Assembly: GCF_000004075.3 (NCBI RefSeq)
Contig: NC_026660.2
Location: forward strand, 12,834,001-12,898,000
Reading direction: 5' to 3'
DNA length: 64,000 nucleotides
Source: Cucumis sativus
Taxonomy: Eukaryota > Streptophyta > Magnoliopsida > Cucurbitales > Cucurbitaceae
A program made the position numbers and the translations under genes. Positions within the stretch are counted from its first letter, which is position 1. Each line of letters opens with the position of its first letter. Shown one piece after another: positions 53,111 through 64,000 of the stretch. The notes under the pieces are model-generated. The model had not been told where the DNA came from. It made no database searches and was given only the letters and a program-made list of their open reading frames with translations.

Positions 53111-54744
53111 AAAACTATTATCCGACCCACTACAATTACGCCCGTTATTAGGTTACTGGCTAAAGGTCAGACATTGGATGAGCTCTAATAGGCCACTCCA
53201 CCCAATTAAAGTTTGGGCCCAAACAACCATTAATTGGTTCTTTGTTTTTTAAAAAGTTTTAAGTGATGTAGCCTAAAATGTTATATCATATTACAAGATG
53301 GACCCAAAATTTTCAAAACTTTTACAAATGTCCTAAATGTGCTAATATCTTATACAAATATTGGGCCAAAATGACAAATTTACTCAACTTAATTATTAAT
53401 AATATATTAAAAATAGAAAAGAAAAGAGGAGAGTGGATAATGATTAAGATTTGCATTTATTAGATATCTTATATAAATATGTTAAGTGATCAATTCTATC
53501 ATGATAATATTATAATCAAAATTATCTATTAATTATTTTTCTTTGGGTTATTTTGTTAAAAACATATATGGATATATAATTTATACCATATTTAAATTAT
53601 AAACAAATAATAAGTATTACATTAATAAATATAAATATATATGATATAATAATTAAGGAAGTTACAAATATATAATAAATTAGATGAGTGATAGTTAGAG
53701 ATATAATTTATTTTCAAATAATTGAAAGAAACTTAAAAGTTATTTCAAAATACCACGATTTTCTAGTTTAGATAATATAAAATAATTAAACAATTAGAAC
53801 ATTTGTCAAATATTATTGATAATTTGGGTCTTTTTTTTTTTTACATCTTTGTATTTTAAAATTTAAGCTTATAAACATCACATTCCACCTAAAAATTTTA
53901 TATGTTTTGTTTTCTTTCAAAAATCAGTCGCAAGTAATTTTCACAAACAAGTAAAAAGGTTCATAGAAAAGCAAGAGAAAACAAGAGTAAAGTTCTAAAA
54001 CAAGAAACTCAAAACAAAACTATCATCAAAAGGGGCCTAAAATAGGTTATCAAAATCGAGCATTTTTTTTAGATTGAACTTAGATTTTAAAATCATTCTA
54101 AAAAATAGATAAACAAAATCGAAAACAACAAAAGTTGTTTTTTAAAAAATGGTTAATAAGCTTAATTTAAACACACAAAAGTCTAAAATATTATAAAATA
54201 TCATAACAAAATAGAAGCTCCATAAAATTTCATATTTTTCATCTACCCTCCAAATCGTTCTTGAATTATTATTATTATTTTTTTTTTCATTTTACTTTCA
54301 AAAACATGTATATTTTTATTTTCTATAAAAATATTTCAATTTATATTGATATAAAAATGAAAATATTAAAAAAAAATTCAGATGATAATGTAAACTTTTA
54401 AAAGCAAGATAAGAAGGAAAAAAACATGCAAAAAAGAAAAAAGAATGTGAAAGATATGCAAGGGCGGATCGTAGCATCGCATGGTTTTGATTTTTGCCTC
54501 TAATTAATTTCTTTGTCTTCTATTCCTCATTTATTCCCATCCTTTACACATCAATAAATAAAAAACCACTTTTTTTTCTTATCATTATTTTCTAACATTA
54601 CAAAATCATTTATCCATAAATTCTTTTAGTTTACAACTTTTATTCTAGCTTTTAGAAAAAAAGTATTTTCTAGTCTAAAAAAATTAAAACAATTATGTAA
54701 CTCTTTCTAAAAAAATCTATATTTTTTTATAATTGATATTTTTT

Positions 54745-54930
54745 TTTATTGAAAAATTATTGTAAAGGATAAAAATGTTGAAAATATATCAATGATAGAC
54801 ACTGAGAAACTTCTATCAATTTCTATCAATGTAATCGATGGACACTGCTAAAAGTTTATCAGTGTTAATCACTGACAGAATATAAAATTTTTAAATAAAA
54901 TTTTGCTATATTTAAAAGTATCTTTTTATT
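54745..54930. mobile_element. MITE-like AT-rich element, copy 2
   Basis: Contains ATCAATGATAGACACTGAGA, TTCTATCAATTTCTATCAAT and TCAGTGTTAATCACTGACAG, then TTTTGCTATATTTAAAAG. These are the short complementary GATAGA/TCTATC blocks seen in the other copies. Ends are not sharply defined. Confidence 0.5.
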
Positions 54931-56442
54931 CTTATTTCTAAAAGAAATCATGAAACTACTCTAGTCTCGTTATTAAGAGAATGCTAGTTTGTCAATTAAC
55001 ATACCCATATAATTTGTATTGTTTTATTCTCTTTGAATGTAGGATGGATTCAATCCAAAATGTCATTTACATTAGAAACTTGATACTTATATATGTGTAA
55101 TAATGGGAAAAATTAATTTAAAAAATTAAATATTCATTACAATTAGAATATGATAATAAAAAGTTTTAAAAATATGAAGGCTAAAATTCTATCAATATTT
55201 TGATGCAGTAGAATTCATTGATATTTTTTTTATATTTGTAAAAGATTCATATAATTTAATTTAATATAAACTTTAAAATGAGAATAGAAAAGGCATTATA
55301 GTGGGCATCTTCTAATGATAATCACCATGTTGGAGTCACCTCCCTAATCCATAAATATATCAACAACTAATATATGCACCAAAATGTGGGGTCTCTTCTC
55401 TCTTTGTAAGAATATTACAAAAATAGTTATAAATATAACCCACTTTCTTTTTAAAAAAAACTTTCAAATATAGAAAAAGAAATTAAAATATCTATTTTAC
55501 CATTTTTATGTAAAACTACCATATACCAAAATAAACTAGATACATGCTGGTCTATCTTAATCTATTACAATAATTTTTATCATTTAAAATATATTTTAGT
55601 TATATATAAATTTTTAATTTAACCAAATTTAGTTTAATATTATGGTGTGTTTTGATTATTCCCAACAATTTGTTTTCCTTTTTCCTCCAAATTTAAGCAA
55701 ATAATGTTAGGAATTTAATTTGCTTTTAATATCAAATTGGGATTAGGGAATTACTTTAAAAAGTTTTATTCCTTAATTATCCTTAATGATCGCCTCAACT
55801 CTATCAAATATCAACATTCGGATATATAGTTTGTGTGTTAGTGATCATCATCTTTGTGATGCATAAATCTTTGAGTGGCTGATGAATTGTCACAAATTGA
55901 TAATTCTTCTTTATGATATTATTCTATATATCCAAAATTTTGACATTCCTTCCTATCATATATATGATCTTCTTTTTAATTCCTATACCCATTTGTCAAA
56001 TATGTGTCGTTTATATATGTATTGCACTAAAGAAGATTTGATTGTTAGAAATTATCGCTACTCGATTTTATTCCTTACCAATAATGTCTTCATTGCTATT
56101 TCATTATTCCTCAAAATAATGTCACTCATTGTCAACTTAATACAACGCCAATATTATCGTATTAGCATAGTTCAACGATCAAGGAATTTTTATTTTCTCT
56201 GAAAAAATTTTAAGTTGTTTAAAATTTTATCACATTGCTATTTCTAAGTTGTTCAACTTAGGTTTGTCTCTAGTTTTAAAATGTCATGTTATTATCTTTG
56301 AAGAGCTTAGTTCCCTCTCGTTCTAACGTCTCAAAATTTTATACTTTTACTCCTTAATTCTCAATCATGCTCAATCTTAACTTTTAGTTACTTTAATTCC
56401 TAAAATTGAGTTAGTATGTGTGAGAATTCAAACTTCTAAAAG

Positions 56443-56517
56443 TATAAAAGTTTTAAAATCCTAATACTCAATTCAAAGTTATAAAAGCATAAAAGTTTTA
56501 AAATCCTAATACTCAAT
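56443..56517. repeat. Tandem duplication, 45-bp period
   Basis: ATAAAAGTTTTAAAATCCTA followed by ATACTCAATT occurs at about 56443 and 56488. The repeated core of 30 bp is identical and is separated by a short spacer. Confidence 0.85.
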
Positions 56518-56948
56518 TAGAAAGTTGAAATTTTTACTAAAAACTAATAATATTTTCGGTTCGCATTTAAATATTGTTCAAGTAATAAATGTACACGTTT
56601 CCGATTTTACTTTTACAAATTTATATTTATTTTCTATCAACTTCTCAATTATATAATTTTTTAATTTATTTTATTTTCTATGACCCAATTTTACTAGAAA
56701 AAGAAAAAAACTAGAAAGGAGTCTTTTGAGTTTTCAAAATCTCCCTTAATTTTCTTAAGGTGCATGTAACATGTGGGCAAACTATGAATATTTATATAGC
56801 TTAATTCTAAAAAGAATTATAAGTCTACCAGTAATATTATTTTATTATATTTTAACAGTTTTATAAATATTTTTAACAGTTTTATATTATTTTATAAGTA
56901 TTTTTAACAGTTTTATAATTTACAGTAATTATGATAGATGCTTATCGA

Positions 56949-57070
56949 AAAAGAAATTATACTTAAAATTTAAAAATTAGAAAAAAAGAAAGGAAAAAAG
57001 AACTATAAAAAAGAAATTATACTTAAAATTTAAAAATTAGAAAAAAATAAAGGAAAAAAAAAAACTATAA
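56949..57070. repeat. Tandem duplication, exact 60-bp period
   Basis: Two adjacent copies of AAAGAAATTATACTTAAAAT followed by TTAAAAATTAGAAAAAA, GGAAAAAA and ACTATAAA differ at only a few bases. The second copy has extra A residues at its end. This is a recent duplication about 380 bp upstream of the CCMC glutaredoxin. Confidence 0.9.
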
Positions 57071-57335
57071 AAGTTGTTTATTAGCATCTTCCTCTCTCTC
57101 TCTCTATCGTGTTTTAATTTTAATAAATTAGTGTATTAGACTTTCGGCAGCCACGCGCTCATGTGAAATGCTATAAAATGATTCCCTAAAAAAGGAAAGG
57201 AAAACACAAAAAGGGCATGGATGCAAATATCTTTATATATATATATACAATTTTCTGAATTATGATATCCATTAATTATTCTATTTTAGTACTTTAAATA
57301 ATAATGAAGCTTTTAGTCATTCCCTTCCTCTCCTG

Positions 57336-57343
57336 TATAAATA
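57336..57343 (+). promoter_or_regulatory. TATA box of the CCMC glutaredoxin
   Basis: TATAAATA lies 112 bp upstream of the ATG at 57448, in a CT-rich context (TCCTCTCCTG before it). Position and context fit a plant core promoter. A CT-rich leader follows (57380-57418). Confidence 0.75.
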
Positions 57344-57447
57344 AACACCAATCCCTTTCAACTACTGCAAACCCCTACTCCACATCTAATCTCTCTCTTT
57401 CAAATTTTCTCTCTAAAGTCTCAATATATAGTTAAAAAATAATAAAA

Positions 57448-57762
57448 ATGGACTTGGTAGCAAAAATGGCTGCAAAGAAAGCGGTAGTGATCTTTAGCAA
57501 GAGTACATGTTGCATGTGTCATGCAATCGAAAGGTTGTTCTACGATCAAGGAGCGAGTCCGGAGATTCACGAGCTCGATCGGGAGTCGAAAGGGAAGGAA
57601 ATGGAGTCTGCCCTCTCGAAGACGTTGGGGGGTTGCAGCCCAACCGTGCCAGTTGTGTTCATCGGTGGAAAGCTTATCGGATCCGCCAACACTGTCATGA
57701 CTCTTCATCTCAATGGTTCCCTAAAAAAATTGCTAAAGGAAGCAGGAGCTATATGGCTTTGA
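57448..57762 (+). CDS. CC-type glutaredoxin (ROXY class), dithiol CCMC active site
   Basis: Intronless, 104 residues. The active site CCMC is at residues 21-24 ([11 protein letters not shown]). The cis-Pro and glutathione loop is [18 protein letters not shown] (residues 66-83), and the C terminus is KEAGAIWL, close to the ALWL tail that binds TGA factors. It is about as long as the CCMS paralogue and clearly homologous along its length, but belongs to the CCxC subgroup (GRXC11-14-like in Arabidopsis, from memory). These proteins act mainly as transcriptional co-regulators with TGA bZIP factors. The start ATG follows a CT-rich leader; an internal ATG at codon 7 is possible but would shorten the conserved N terminus. 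Confidence 0.93.
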   Translation: MDLVAKMAAKKAVVIFSKSTCCMCHAIERLFYDQGASPEIHELDRESKGKEMESALSKTLGGCSPTVPVVFIGGKLIGSANTVMTLHLNGSLKKLLKEAGAIWL

Positions 57763-58379
57763 TGTTTTGAACATAAATTATTAGTAGAATTGAACAAAAG
57801 GTCTCTTTTTTTGATCCTTTTGTGTAAAAGTATGCTACCTATGATATATAATGGTTGAAATAATTAGTAACAAGTTGATGAAACTGATGACTCATGTAAT
57901 ATTTGCCACTTTTTCAATTTCATCCCTCAAGCTTAATATATTTCCATTTTGCCGTTTCTATCATTTTCGAGGTAATTTGTAAAAATCATTCCTAAATTAC
58001 GTAACTAGCGCTACGTTCTACACTTACACTATCAAACTTTATATTGTAAAAAATTGAGTATTCAAACATGTACAAATGTTAAAATTAGACCCTCAAAGTT
58101 ATGATCGTAGTCCTTGGAACGACCCTAATCTCAAACTTGTACGATTTCTTTGCTTAATTAAGTAAGTTTGTGAGTCTAATTTTATCATTTTTATAAATTT
58201 GAGCAAATTTTACCATTTTAATACAATATGCATAAGAAATTAAACGTTGTCTACCAAAATAAAGTTGAACAATAACTCGAAAGGTGTAAAATTTTAATAG
58301 CAACAAAAAGTAAAATATATATTAGATATGTTTATCTAATAATATCACATCAATAAAATTAAGAATTAAGAAGTATCTT

Positions 58380-58498
58380 AGTTCTCTAAAATTAAAATCT
58401 AATTGAATAATGATAAATTCAAATAAGTACCATATAAGAAGTAGTTCTCTGAAATTAAAATCTAATTGAATAATGATAAATTCAAATAAGTACCATAT
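58380..58498. repeat. Tandem duplication, 63-bp period
   Basis: AGTTCTCT(A/G)AAATTAAAAT followed by CTAATTGAATAATGATAAAT and TCAAATAAGTACCATAT occurs at 58380 and 58443 with a single base difference. This is a very recent duplication. Confidence 0.92.
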
Positions 58499-60037
58499 TT
58501 AAAGATTATTTGGCATTGAAGAAATGGAAATTAAAAACCTCACAAATTTTAAGACTAAGAATGTAAATTGTCCCAAATGTTTAGATATAATTTTGTTTTC
58601 AATTATTGAACTACATGCATATACATATAACACATTTGTCCAATGCTTCAAGTGAAGTGATTGGTGTGGTGATAATGGTAGGCTTAACCCATTTTTTTTT
58701 TTTTTTTATAATTAAAAGGAATATTTTTAAGTATACCTAAACAAACCAAAACATTTAGAAAATATTGAGATCAATCAATAAATAGATTATGAAATTTTGC
58801 TATAATTTCGTTATATACAACATTTTTCTTATTAAAATAGAATAAATCACATCTATTCAATGGGGGTGTGATAAGATTTACTTTTATGCTAAAGTGTTTG
58901 ATATATATAACTATCATAATTCATCAATTTAATTTTTTTTTTTATAGATAAGTAATTTAATTTAACATGGTATCATATTATAGAGTTTTGGGTAGAGTTT
59001 TGGGTCGTTATTCAAACTTTAAAAAGTTTTATTTTCTTTCAAATTAATATTACTTTTTATTTGGTGCTACCAAACTTAATTAATTTTTTTTAGCTTTGTT
59101 TAGTGATTTAATTAAGGATATAATATAAAGTATTATAAAAAGGGTAGAAGAATAAAATAGGCCTAAGAGAAGCTCTATCACACATAAAGGAATGTGTTAG
59201 CTAAGTATATATAACTTTACAAAGAATGTCTTTTAATTTCTATTTTTGTTAGCTAAAGCATAATTCGAAGTACCATTCTAGAGAACATTATAATAACAAA
59301 TAAAATAAAGTTAATAATAACTTAGTGCCCTTAAATGCCCTACCTGCCCGAATCTCCAAAGCATAGCCTAAAATGCCCTATGCTAAGATTGGACTACGAT
59401 ACATATTTTTAATTGGTTAAATTTTGATTATATTTTTTTTGAAATATTAAAAAAGAAAGTGAGACGAGCTTCGAAAGTTATATGACTTTAATTTGATGAA
59501 AAATATCTTTATTAGAAAGATAAAATAGTATATTTAGATTTACTTACAAAATTTAAAACATTAATTTTTAAAATGTTATTTCTAATAAAAATTGTTTCGA
59601 TAAGAATTGTTAAACATAATTAAACTTTGGAATTATTTTAAAATCTATATTTTGATTATTGACCGTTAAATTAATATTTTCAACTTTTTTAGAATTAGTT
59701 AAACACTTTTAAATTTTATTTTAAAATTACCTTTTCATTATATCAAAAAAACTTCAAAGGAAAGCAAAGAACTTTTTTGTCTACTAAATTTAAACCAACC
59801 CCAATTCTAGTTATGCATGAGTGATATAGAATGCTAATATAGTTATTTTTTAAATTAAATTTTTCCTAACCGGTCAAGGGATAAAAATAATAAAATATTT
59901 AAAGAGAGAACAAAAATTAAAAAATTAAAGTAAAAAAACTTTGATAGAATGTTTTTATTTTATATATAATTAGAATAGAAGAAATAATCATGCCAAATGA
60001 TTATATAATAAAATTGTTTGTTTTCTTTGATTCTAGA

Positions 60038-60062
60038 ATATATATATATATATATATATATA
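60038..60062. repeat. TA microsatellite
   Basis: About twelve TA dinucleotides. Similar shorter tracts occur at 17266-17280, 49862-49879, 50240-50254 and 57237-57248. Probably length-polymorphic. Confidence 0.85.
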
Positions 60063-63000
60063 AGATTTAAGATGAATAAATCAGCCACCACTCTGAGTCT
60101 GTGGGCTGAAAAGACTAAACATTTTTATAAATATAAAGAAAAAAGGGTCAATTCATGAGAAAATGCATGAAAGAATTACATTCTCCATAGCGTTTTAAAT
60201 GGATTGTTTGATTCTTCCTATGCTATATGTGTGTGTGAAACCCATCAAAGAAATTTGTAAAATAAAGTAATTTAATTAATTAATTAATTTCACTTTTGAT
60301 GGAATGAGAGAGAGAAAGTGACAAATGTCAACTTAATTTATTAAAGATGGATGGATGAAATTCCTATTAGGTCACACAAATTAAATAAAATAATAAGACA
60401 AATGCATATAATATGCTCAACCCCAAGGGATATAATTTCTTTATTTTTTGCATCAAATTTGTTTTTGGGTTTCTAAAAAGCAGACTGAATTTTTCAAGAG
60501 TTTGCTCTAAGGTTGGTTTTCCAATATTTAAAATCATGAACCAAAATATTTATAATGTTTTTGGTATATTTGCATACAATTATATCATTTAGAGTAATTA
60601 TACTTTATTTATTTATAATACCTGTGGCGTGGAAGACTCAAAATTTCTACTTGAAAGAGGATAGTGTATAAATTTTATTTGGATAGAGAGTTATAATTAG
60701 ACTTTAGAACATTTTTTAACTTTTGAGAATTTTATTTTCACGGTTTCTATTAATTGGTTTTCTATTTGCGTCGGTCTCATCTTCAACTTTTTTTAATATT
60801 ATATCTATTAGTGATCATAGTAGCGATTTTGAGTTTCGTCGATCTCTATCGTAATAGAGATCAATATGTTTATGGATTAATTTCAATAAATTCTCAACAT
60901 AATTAACCTATTAAAAGGGATTTTCATGAAATTTAAACAATGTGAGACACAAATACTTCTCCTACAGTCTTAAGATCGTACACATTATTCTACCATTTCA
61001 TAATATCGCAAATAGAAAATGTCACAACATGCTCCGAAATTCCTTAAAAATAATAGTGTTCAATGTTCATCCTTTTGTTCATTGGCTTACATAACTCTTT
61101 AGTAAAAGATATTTATGTGCAGCTAAACCATGTCAATTTTTTTTCCTTATCTATAGTAACGAGTGATTAGGATAGTTTATGTGTAATATTCTCTCTCATT
61201 AGGCTGAGGGTTTTTTCTATTTATTATTCCAAGCTACTAGATTCAATCTACCCGATCAAAAGTTGGACTATTTGAAGGGTGACTATATCATGGATGTGAC
61301 CCCTAATGGTAATGTCTAGAAAGTTATCACAACTAAGTAGGAAACACAATAAAACCCTACTCAAGTCAACATGGTCATTAAAGACATGACCTTCCACGTG
61401 CCAAATATATATATGTTAAAAATAATTGAATACCTCATGACAACGAATATCGATTATTATTAATAATGTTAATTATAAGAGTAGTGAAATAAGAGAATAC
61501 AAGGAAAACGAAAAACTAGCCCAATTGATATAAAATGCGTCAAAAATCTCTATCTCCAATTTTAAAAAGTAATAATGAAAAGAAAAATATATAATATCAT
61601 GCACGATTAGAGAATTGATACTACTTTTTTGTCGTAAATGGCAAAAGAAAAGACATATTGGATATTACTACATTTGTGCACTTAAATACATATTCCATTT
61701 TGAAAATAAAAGAAAAATTATATATGTATATATGTAACGCATGTCCCTTACTTTTCTAGTATATAATATTTAAAATGATAAATTTAATTTAATAAAGAAC
61801 TTTATCAAAAATAGCAAATATCAAATTTTGTTTAGTATTTTAATTTTGTACCTAAAAGATACTTAAATTTTCAACTTTTTGTTTATTAAGTACACACAGT
61901 AGGCTGGAATTTATAAATTTATTAGGCACCATTTGGTGAAAAAAATTGTAAGTTCAAAATTCAATTAGATTTTAAAATTTTCAAATGCCCTAAAACTTAA
62001 AAGACTTATTAAATTAAAGAAATCAAAGACTTAAATCTGACCATTTTTTAAAGTTGATTTTATTTATTGTGCAAAAGTTGCATATAGAAACATTATAATA
62101 AATAAACCGTGGATTCGATCATTGTATATGATTAAAAAGGGTAGGGTACTAATCAAAGCCGAAAAGGTAGTGTTCACTCTACTTTTGACCACCTTTTTCA
62201 ACATATATACATTAATTAAAAAACACTCCTTGCTTTCAATATAAAAACCAAAATGGTTATTATTTTTTTGAAGAAAAAACAATACCAATTACCAGACCCC
62301 TATACGATAATTCTAATTGTTTTTTAATTGGTATGGCATGACAATCATTTTCCATCTTTAAGGTCTAACTTCAAGTTGATATTATATCTTTTTATTGTTT
62401 TAAAATAATTATCTTGAAAAATACTCTATAATTATATGGAGATTGAGATGGTTATTCAAAATATTTTCTAAAATTTAACTATTGAGTCATGAATTCTTCT
62501 TAAAATATATGAAATTTTCAATAACAAGATGAGTATAGGTCCATGATGTGAAATCAACCATTGGTCTATTGTAAGTACCAAATAAAAACTATTATAAAAA
62601 GCATGACAAAAAAGATTAAAGAGATTGTGAATTAAAAGAACTATGTAGAAATTGTGAATAAAATGTTATTTACAAGTACACCATATTAGAATTCACAACG
62701 TCAGACATTGTTAAGCGTGCACGTTAAACATGCCATTAGAAAAAGAAAATCAAGACTATTTAAACCAATATCACATTTTGAGTTTCGTACATTAACTTCT
62801 CAACTGAAGTACAACTGAGCTTCAATTTCCTAGGTTTTATTTTCTAAAATTTTCCTCAATTAGTCTATTTTTAAGTCTTTTTTTACCATTAGACATTCAT
62901 GAAACCCAATGTTAATGATATCGAAACCTTGGTTTCCTCGGATCCTAGTATTGTCACTTACAAATCTTAATAAAAATCAGTGATTAAAGCAATTCTTAGA

Positions 63001-63434
63001 ATTAGTCTTAATTAACCTAAATCTGAAGTTCATTGTATTTGATTCTGAGAGGAACATCATTGATTCTAATTTGAATTCGAGTATTAATCCTCATTAGTTG
63101 AAGCAAATAGCTTTAGTTTGCAAGTGTTTGCAAAAATCCTCGAAAACATATTGGGTTGTTACACTATTTTCACCTTTTTTCTTCTTGTATGGGATTTTCA
63201 AAAGTAACTTTTTCCTATAGTTCAAGTTCGCTCCCCAACATCTCTTTTCAATTGTTCAAAACCAATATCGATAGTGTAAAATTTATGTTGAAGACATGAA
63301 TCCAACTATTAGAAAGATAATTTAAACCATTTCCTTGATACTATCAAATTAGCTAGTCCATGAGAAGTTCAATTTACACATGAATAATTACAAATTTAGC
63401 ATGCAAAATAATTAAATAATAACTAACATTTTAG

Positions 63435-63611
63435 AAAAATTACAAATATAACAAAATTAGTCAAATTCTATAATGATATAAATCTATCTTCGATAGTCTA
63501 TATTATAAATATTAATCTATCGTTAATAGATTTATAATCTATCAATTGATAAATTTGTTATATTTACAAATTTTGTCTATAAACAATAATTTTATCATAT
63601 TTGTAATTTTT
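63435..63611. mobile_element. MITE-like element with perfect 15-bp inverted ends, copy 3
   Basis: AAAAATTACAAATAT at 63435-63449 is the exact reverse complement of ATATTTGTAATTTTT at 63597-63611. The 177-bp interior holds further complementary blocks (TCTATCTTCGATAGTCTATA; AATCTATCGTTAATAGATTT) and no ORF. It is related in motif content to the elements at 52895-53110 and 54745-54930. Confidence 0.65.
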
Positions 63612-64000
63612 TTAAATATTGTTATATCTTACATTATTATTTCTAAAATAGACATCAATAATAAAAACAACTAAAAACTTCTGGCCCATTATAGAATACA
63701 TTATTTTATTCTTCTATTCATCAACCAATCTAAACCTTTTGATATAAAAATAGATGATAAATTTCTTGTTCCATCACAATTTCTTATCTATAACCACTTT
63801 CGTTAGAAAAAAAAAAAAACCATATAGAAACTTTTGGTTGGCAAAACTTGAAAAACGTTTGGAGGAAATAGGCAAGTAAATTAACAAAAGAACCAAAAGG
63901 TTTAGGTAACCACTTATTGTTCTTTGTTTTTTGAAAATAAACCCTATTATAAGGACTTTTGTTCAACCCCAAATTAGGTATAATGTTTTGTTATGTTTTT

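Larger units (their letters stand above)
45823..57447. other. About 11.6 kb AT-rich spacer between the two glutaredoxin genes
   Basis: Begins with the promoter of the minus-strand glutaredoxin and ends with that of the plus-strand one. No further gene is recognised. It contains a diverged array of about 73-bp units (46320-47475), trinucleotide microsatellites (51298-51321 and 51577-51602), two MITE-like copies (52895-53110 and 54745-54930) and tandem duplications near 56443-56517 and 56949-57070. Short ORFs, the longest 106 codons at 55882-56202, have AT-driven composition only. Confidence 0.5.
57763..64000. other. AT-rich spacer at the end of the window
   Basis: The first 150-200 bp are the 3' UTR of the CCMC glutaredoxin. 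No other gene is recognised up to the window end. It holds a 63-bp tandem duplication (58380-58498), a TA microsatellite (60038-60062) and a MITE-like element (63435-63611). ORFs of 60-75 codons are of chance type. Confidence 0.5.

Noticed and set aside
55882..56202. 106-codon plus-strand ORF in the spacer, rich in Ile, Leu, Tyr and Asn
   Set aside because: Composition is what AT-rich DNA gives by chance; no domain, no splice context, no promoter motif.

Overview
The window is plant nuclear DNA. The genes have many short introns with GT..AG borders, the spaces between them are very AT-rich, and the families present are land-plant ones (DYW pentatricopeptide protein, CC-type glutaredoxins, CBM48-gamma SNF4 protein, CW zinc-finger protein). 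Protein wording and repeat style suggest a dicot, most likely a cucurbit; the family-level placement is an inference from memory and was not tested by a search.

Layout. 1-1947 (+): last eight exons of a CUL1-type cullin. 4257-6068 (+): intronless DYW-class PPR editing factor. 7150-13975 (-): eleven-exon CW-type zinc-finger protein, convergent with the PPR gene; its third intron holds a retroposed U2 snRNA fragment with clean target-site duplications. About 14.3-22.3 kb: AT-rich spacer without recognisable genes. 22965-29104 (+): thirteen-exon SNF4-type gamma (beta-gamma) subunit of SnRK1. 31.2-32.4 kb: three-layer transposon nest (minus-strand LINE remnant, plus-strand LINE tail, solo LTR). 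32737-33829 (-): broken mTERF gene. 35089-37164 (-) and 37552-44719 (+): a RING-finger E3-like gene and APC7, divergent from a 387-bp promoter rich in TGGGCC motifs; the large APC7 intron holds a 1.26-kb non-autonomous LTR element and a MITE-like element. 45514-45822 (-) and 57448-57762 (+): two CC-type glutaredoxins (CCMS and CCMC) separated by an AT-rich spacer that contains a diverged array of about 73-bp units. 57.8-64 kb: AT-rich spacer with small repeats.

How the genes relate. Three encode ubiquitin-system proteins (SCF cullin scaffold, RING protein, APC/C subunit); their proximity is probably chance. Gene content resembles paralogous Arabidopsis blocks as I remember them: At4g15660-15700 CC-glutaredoxins, At4g15720 DYW-PPR and At4g15730 CW zinc finger; At1g02980 CUL2 and At1g03020 glutaredoxin. 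That suggests an old conserved neighbourhood into which the SNF4-RING-APC7 part was joined.

I found no wholly new biological system. The best leads are the U2 retroposition, the TA..CA-ended LTR miniature in APC7, the nested transposons, a stress-motif promoter with no evident gene, the RING/APC7 shared promoter and the 73-bp array. Exon borders were placed by hand from splice signals and reading frame and were not checked against transcripts.
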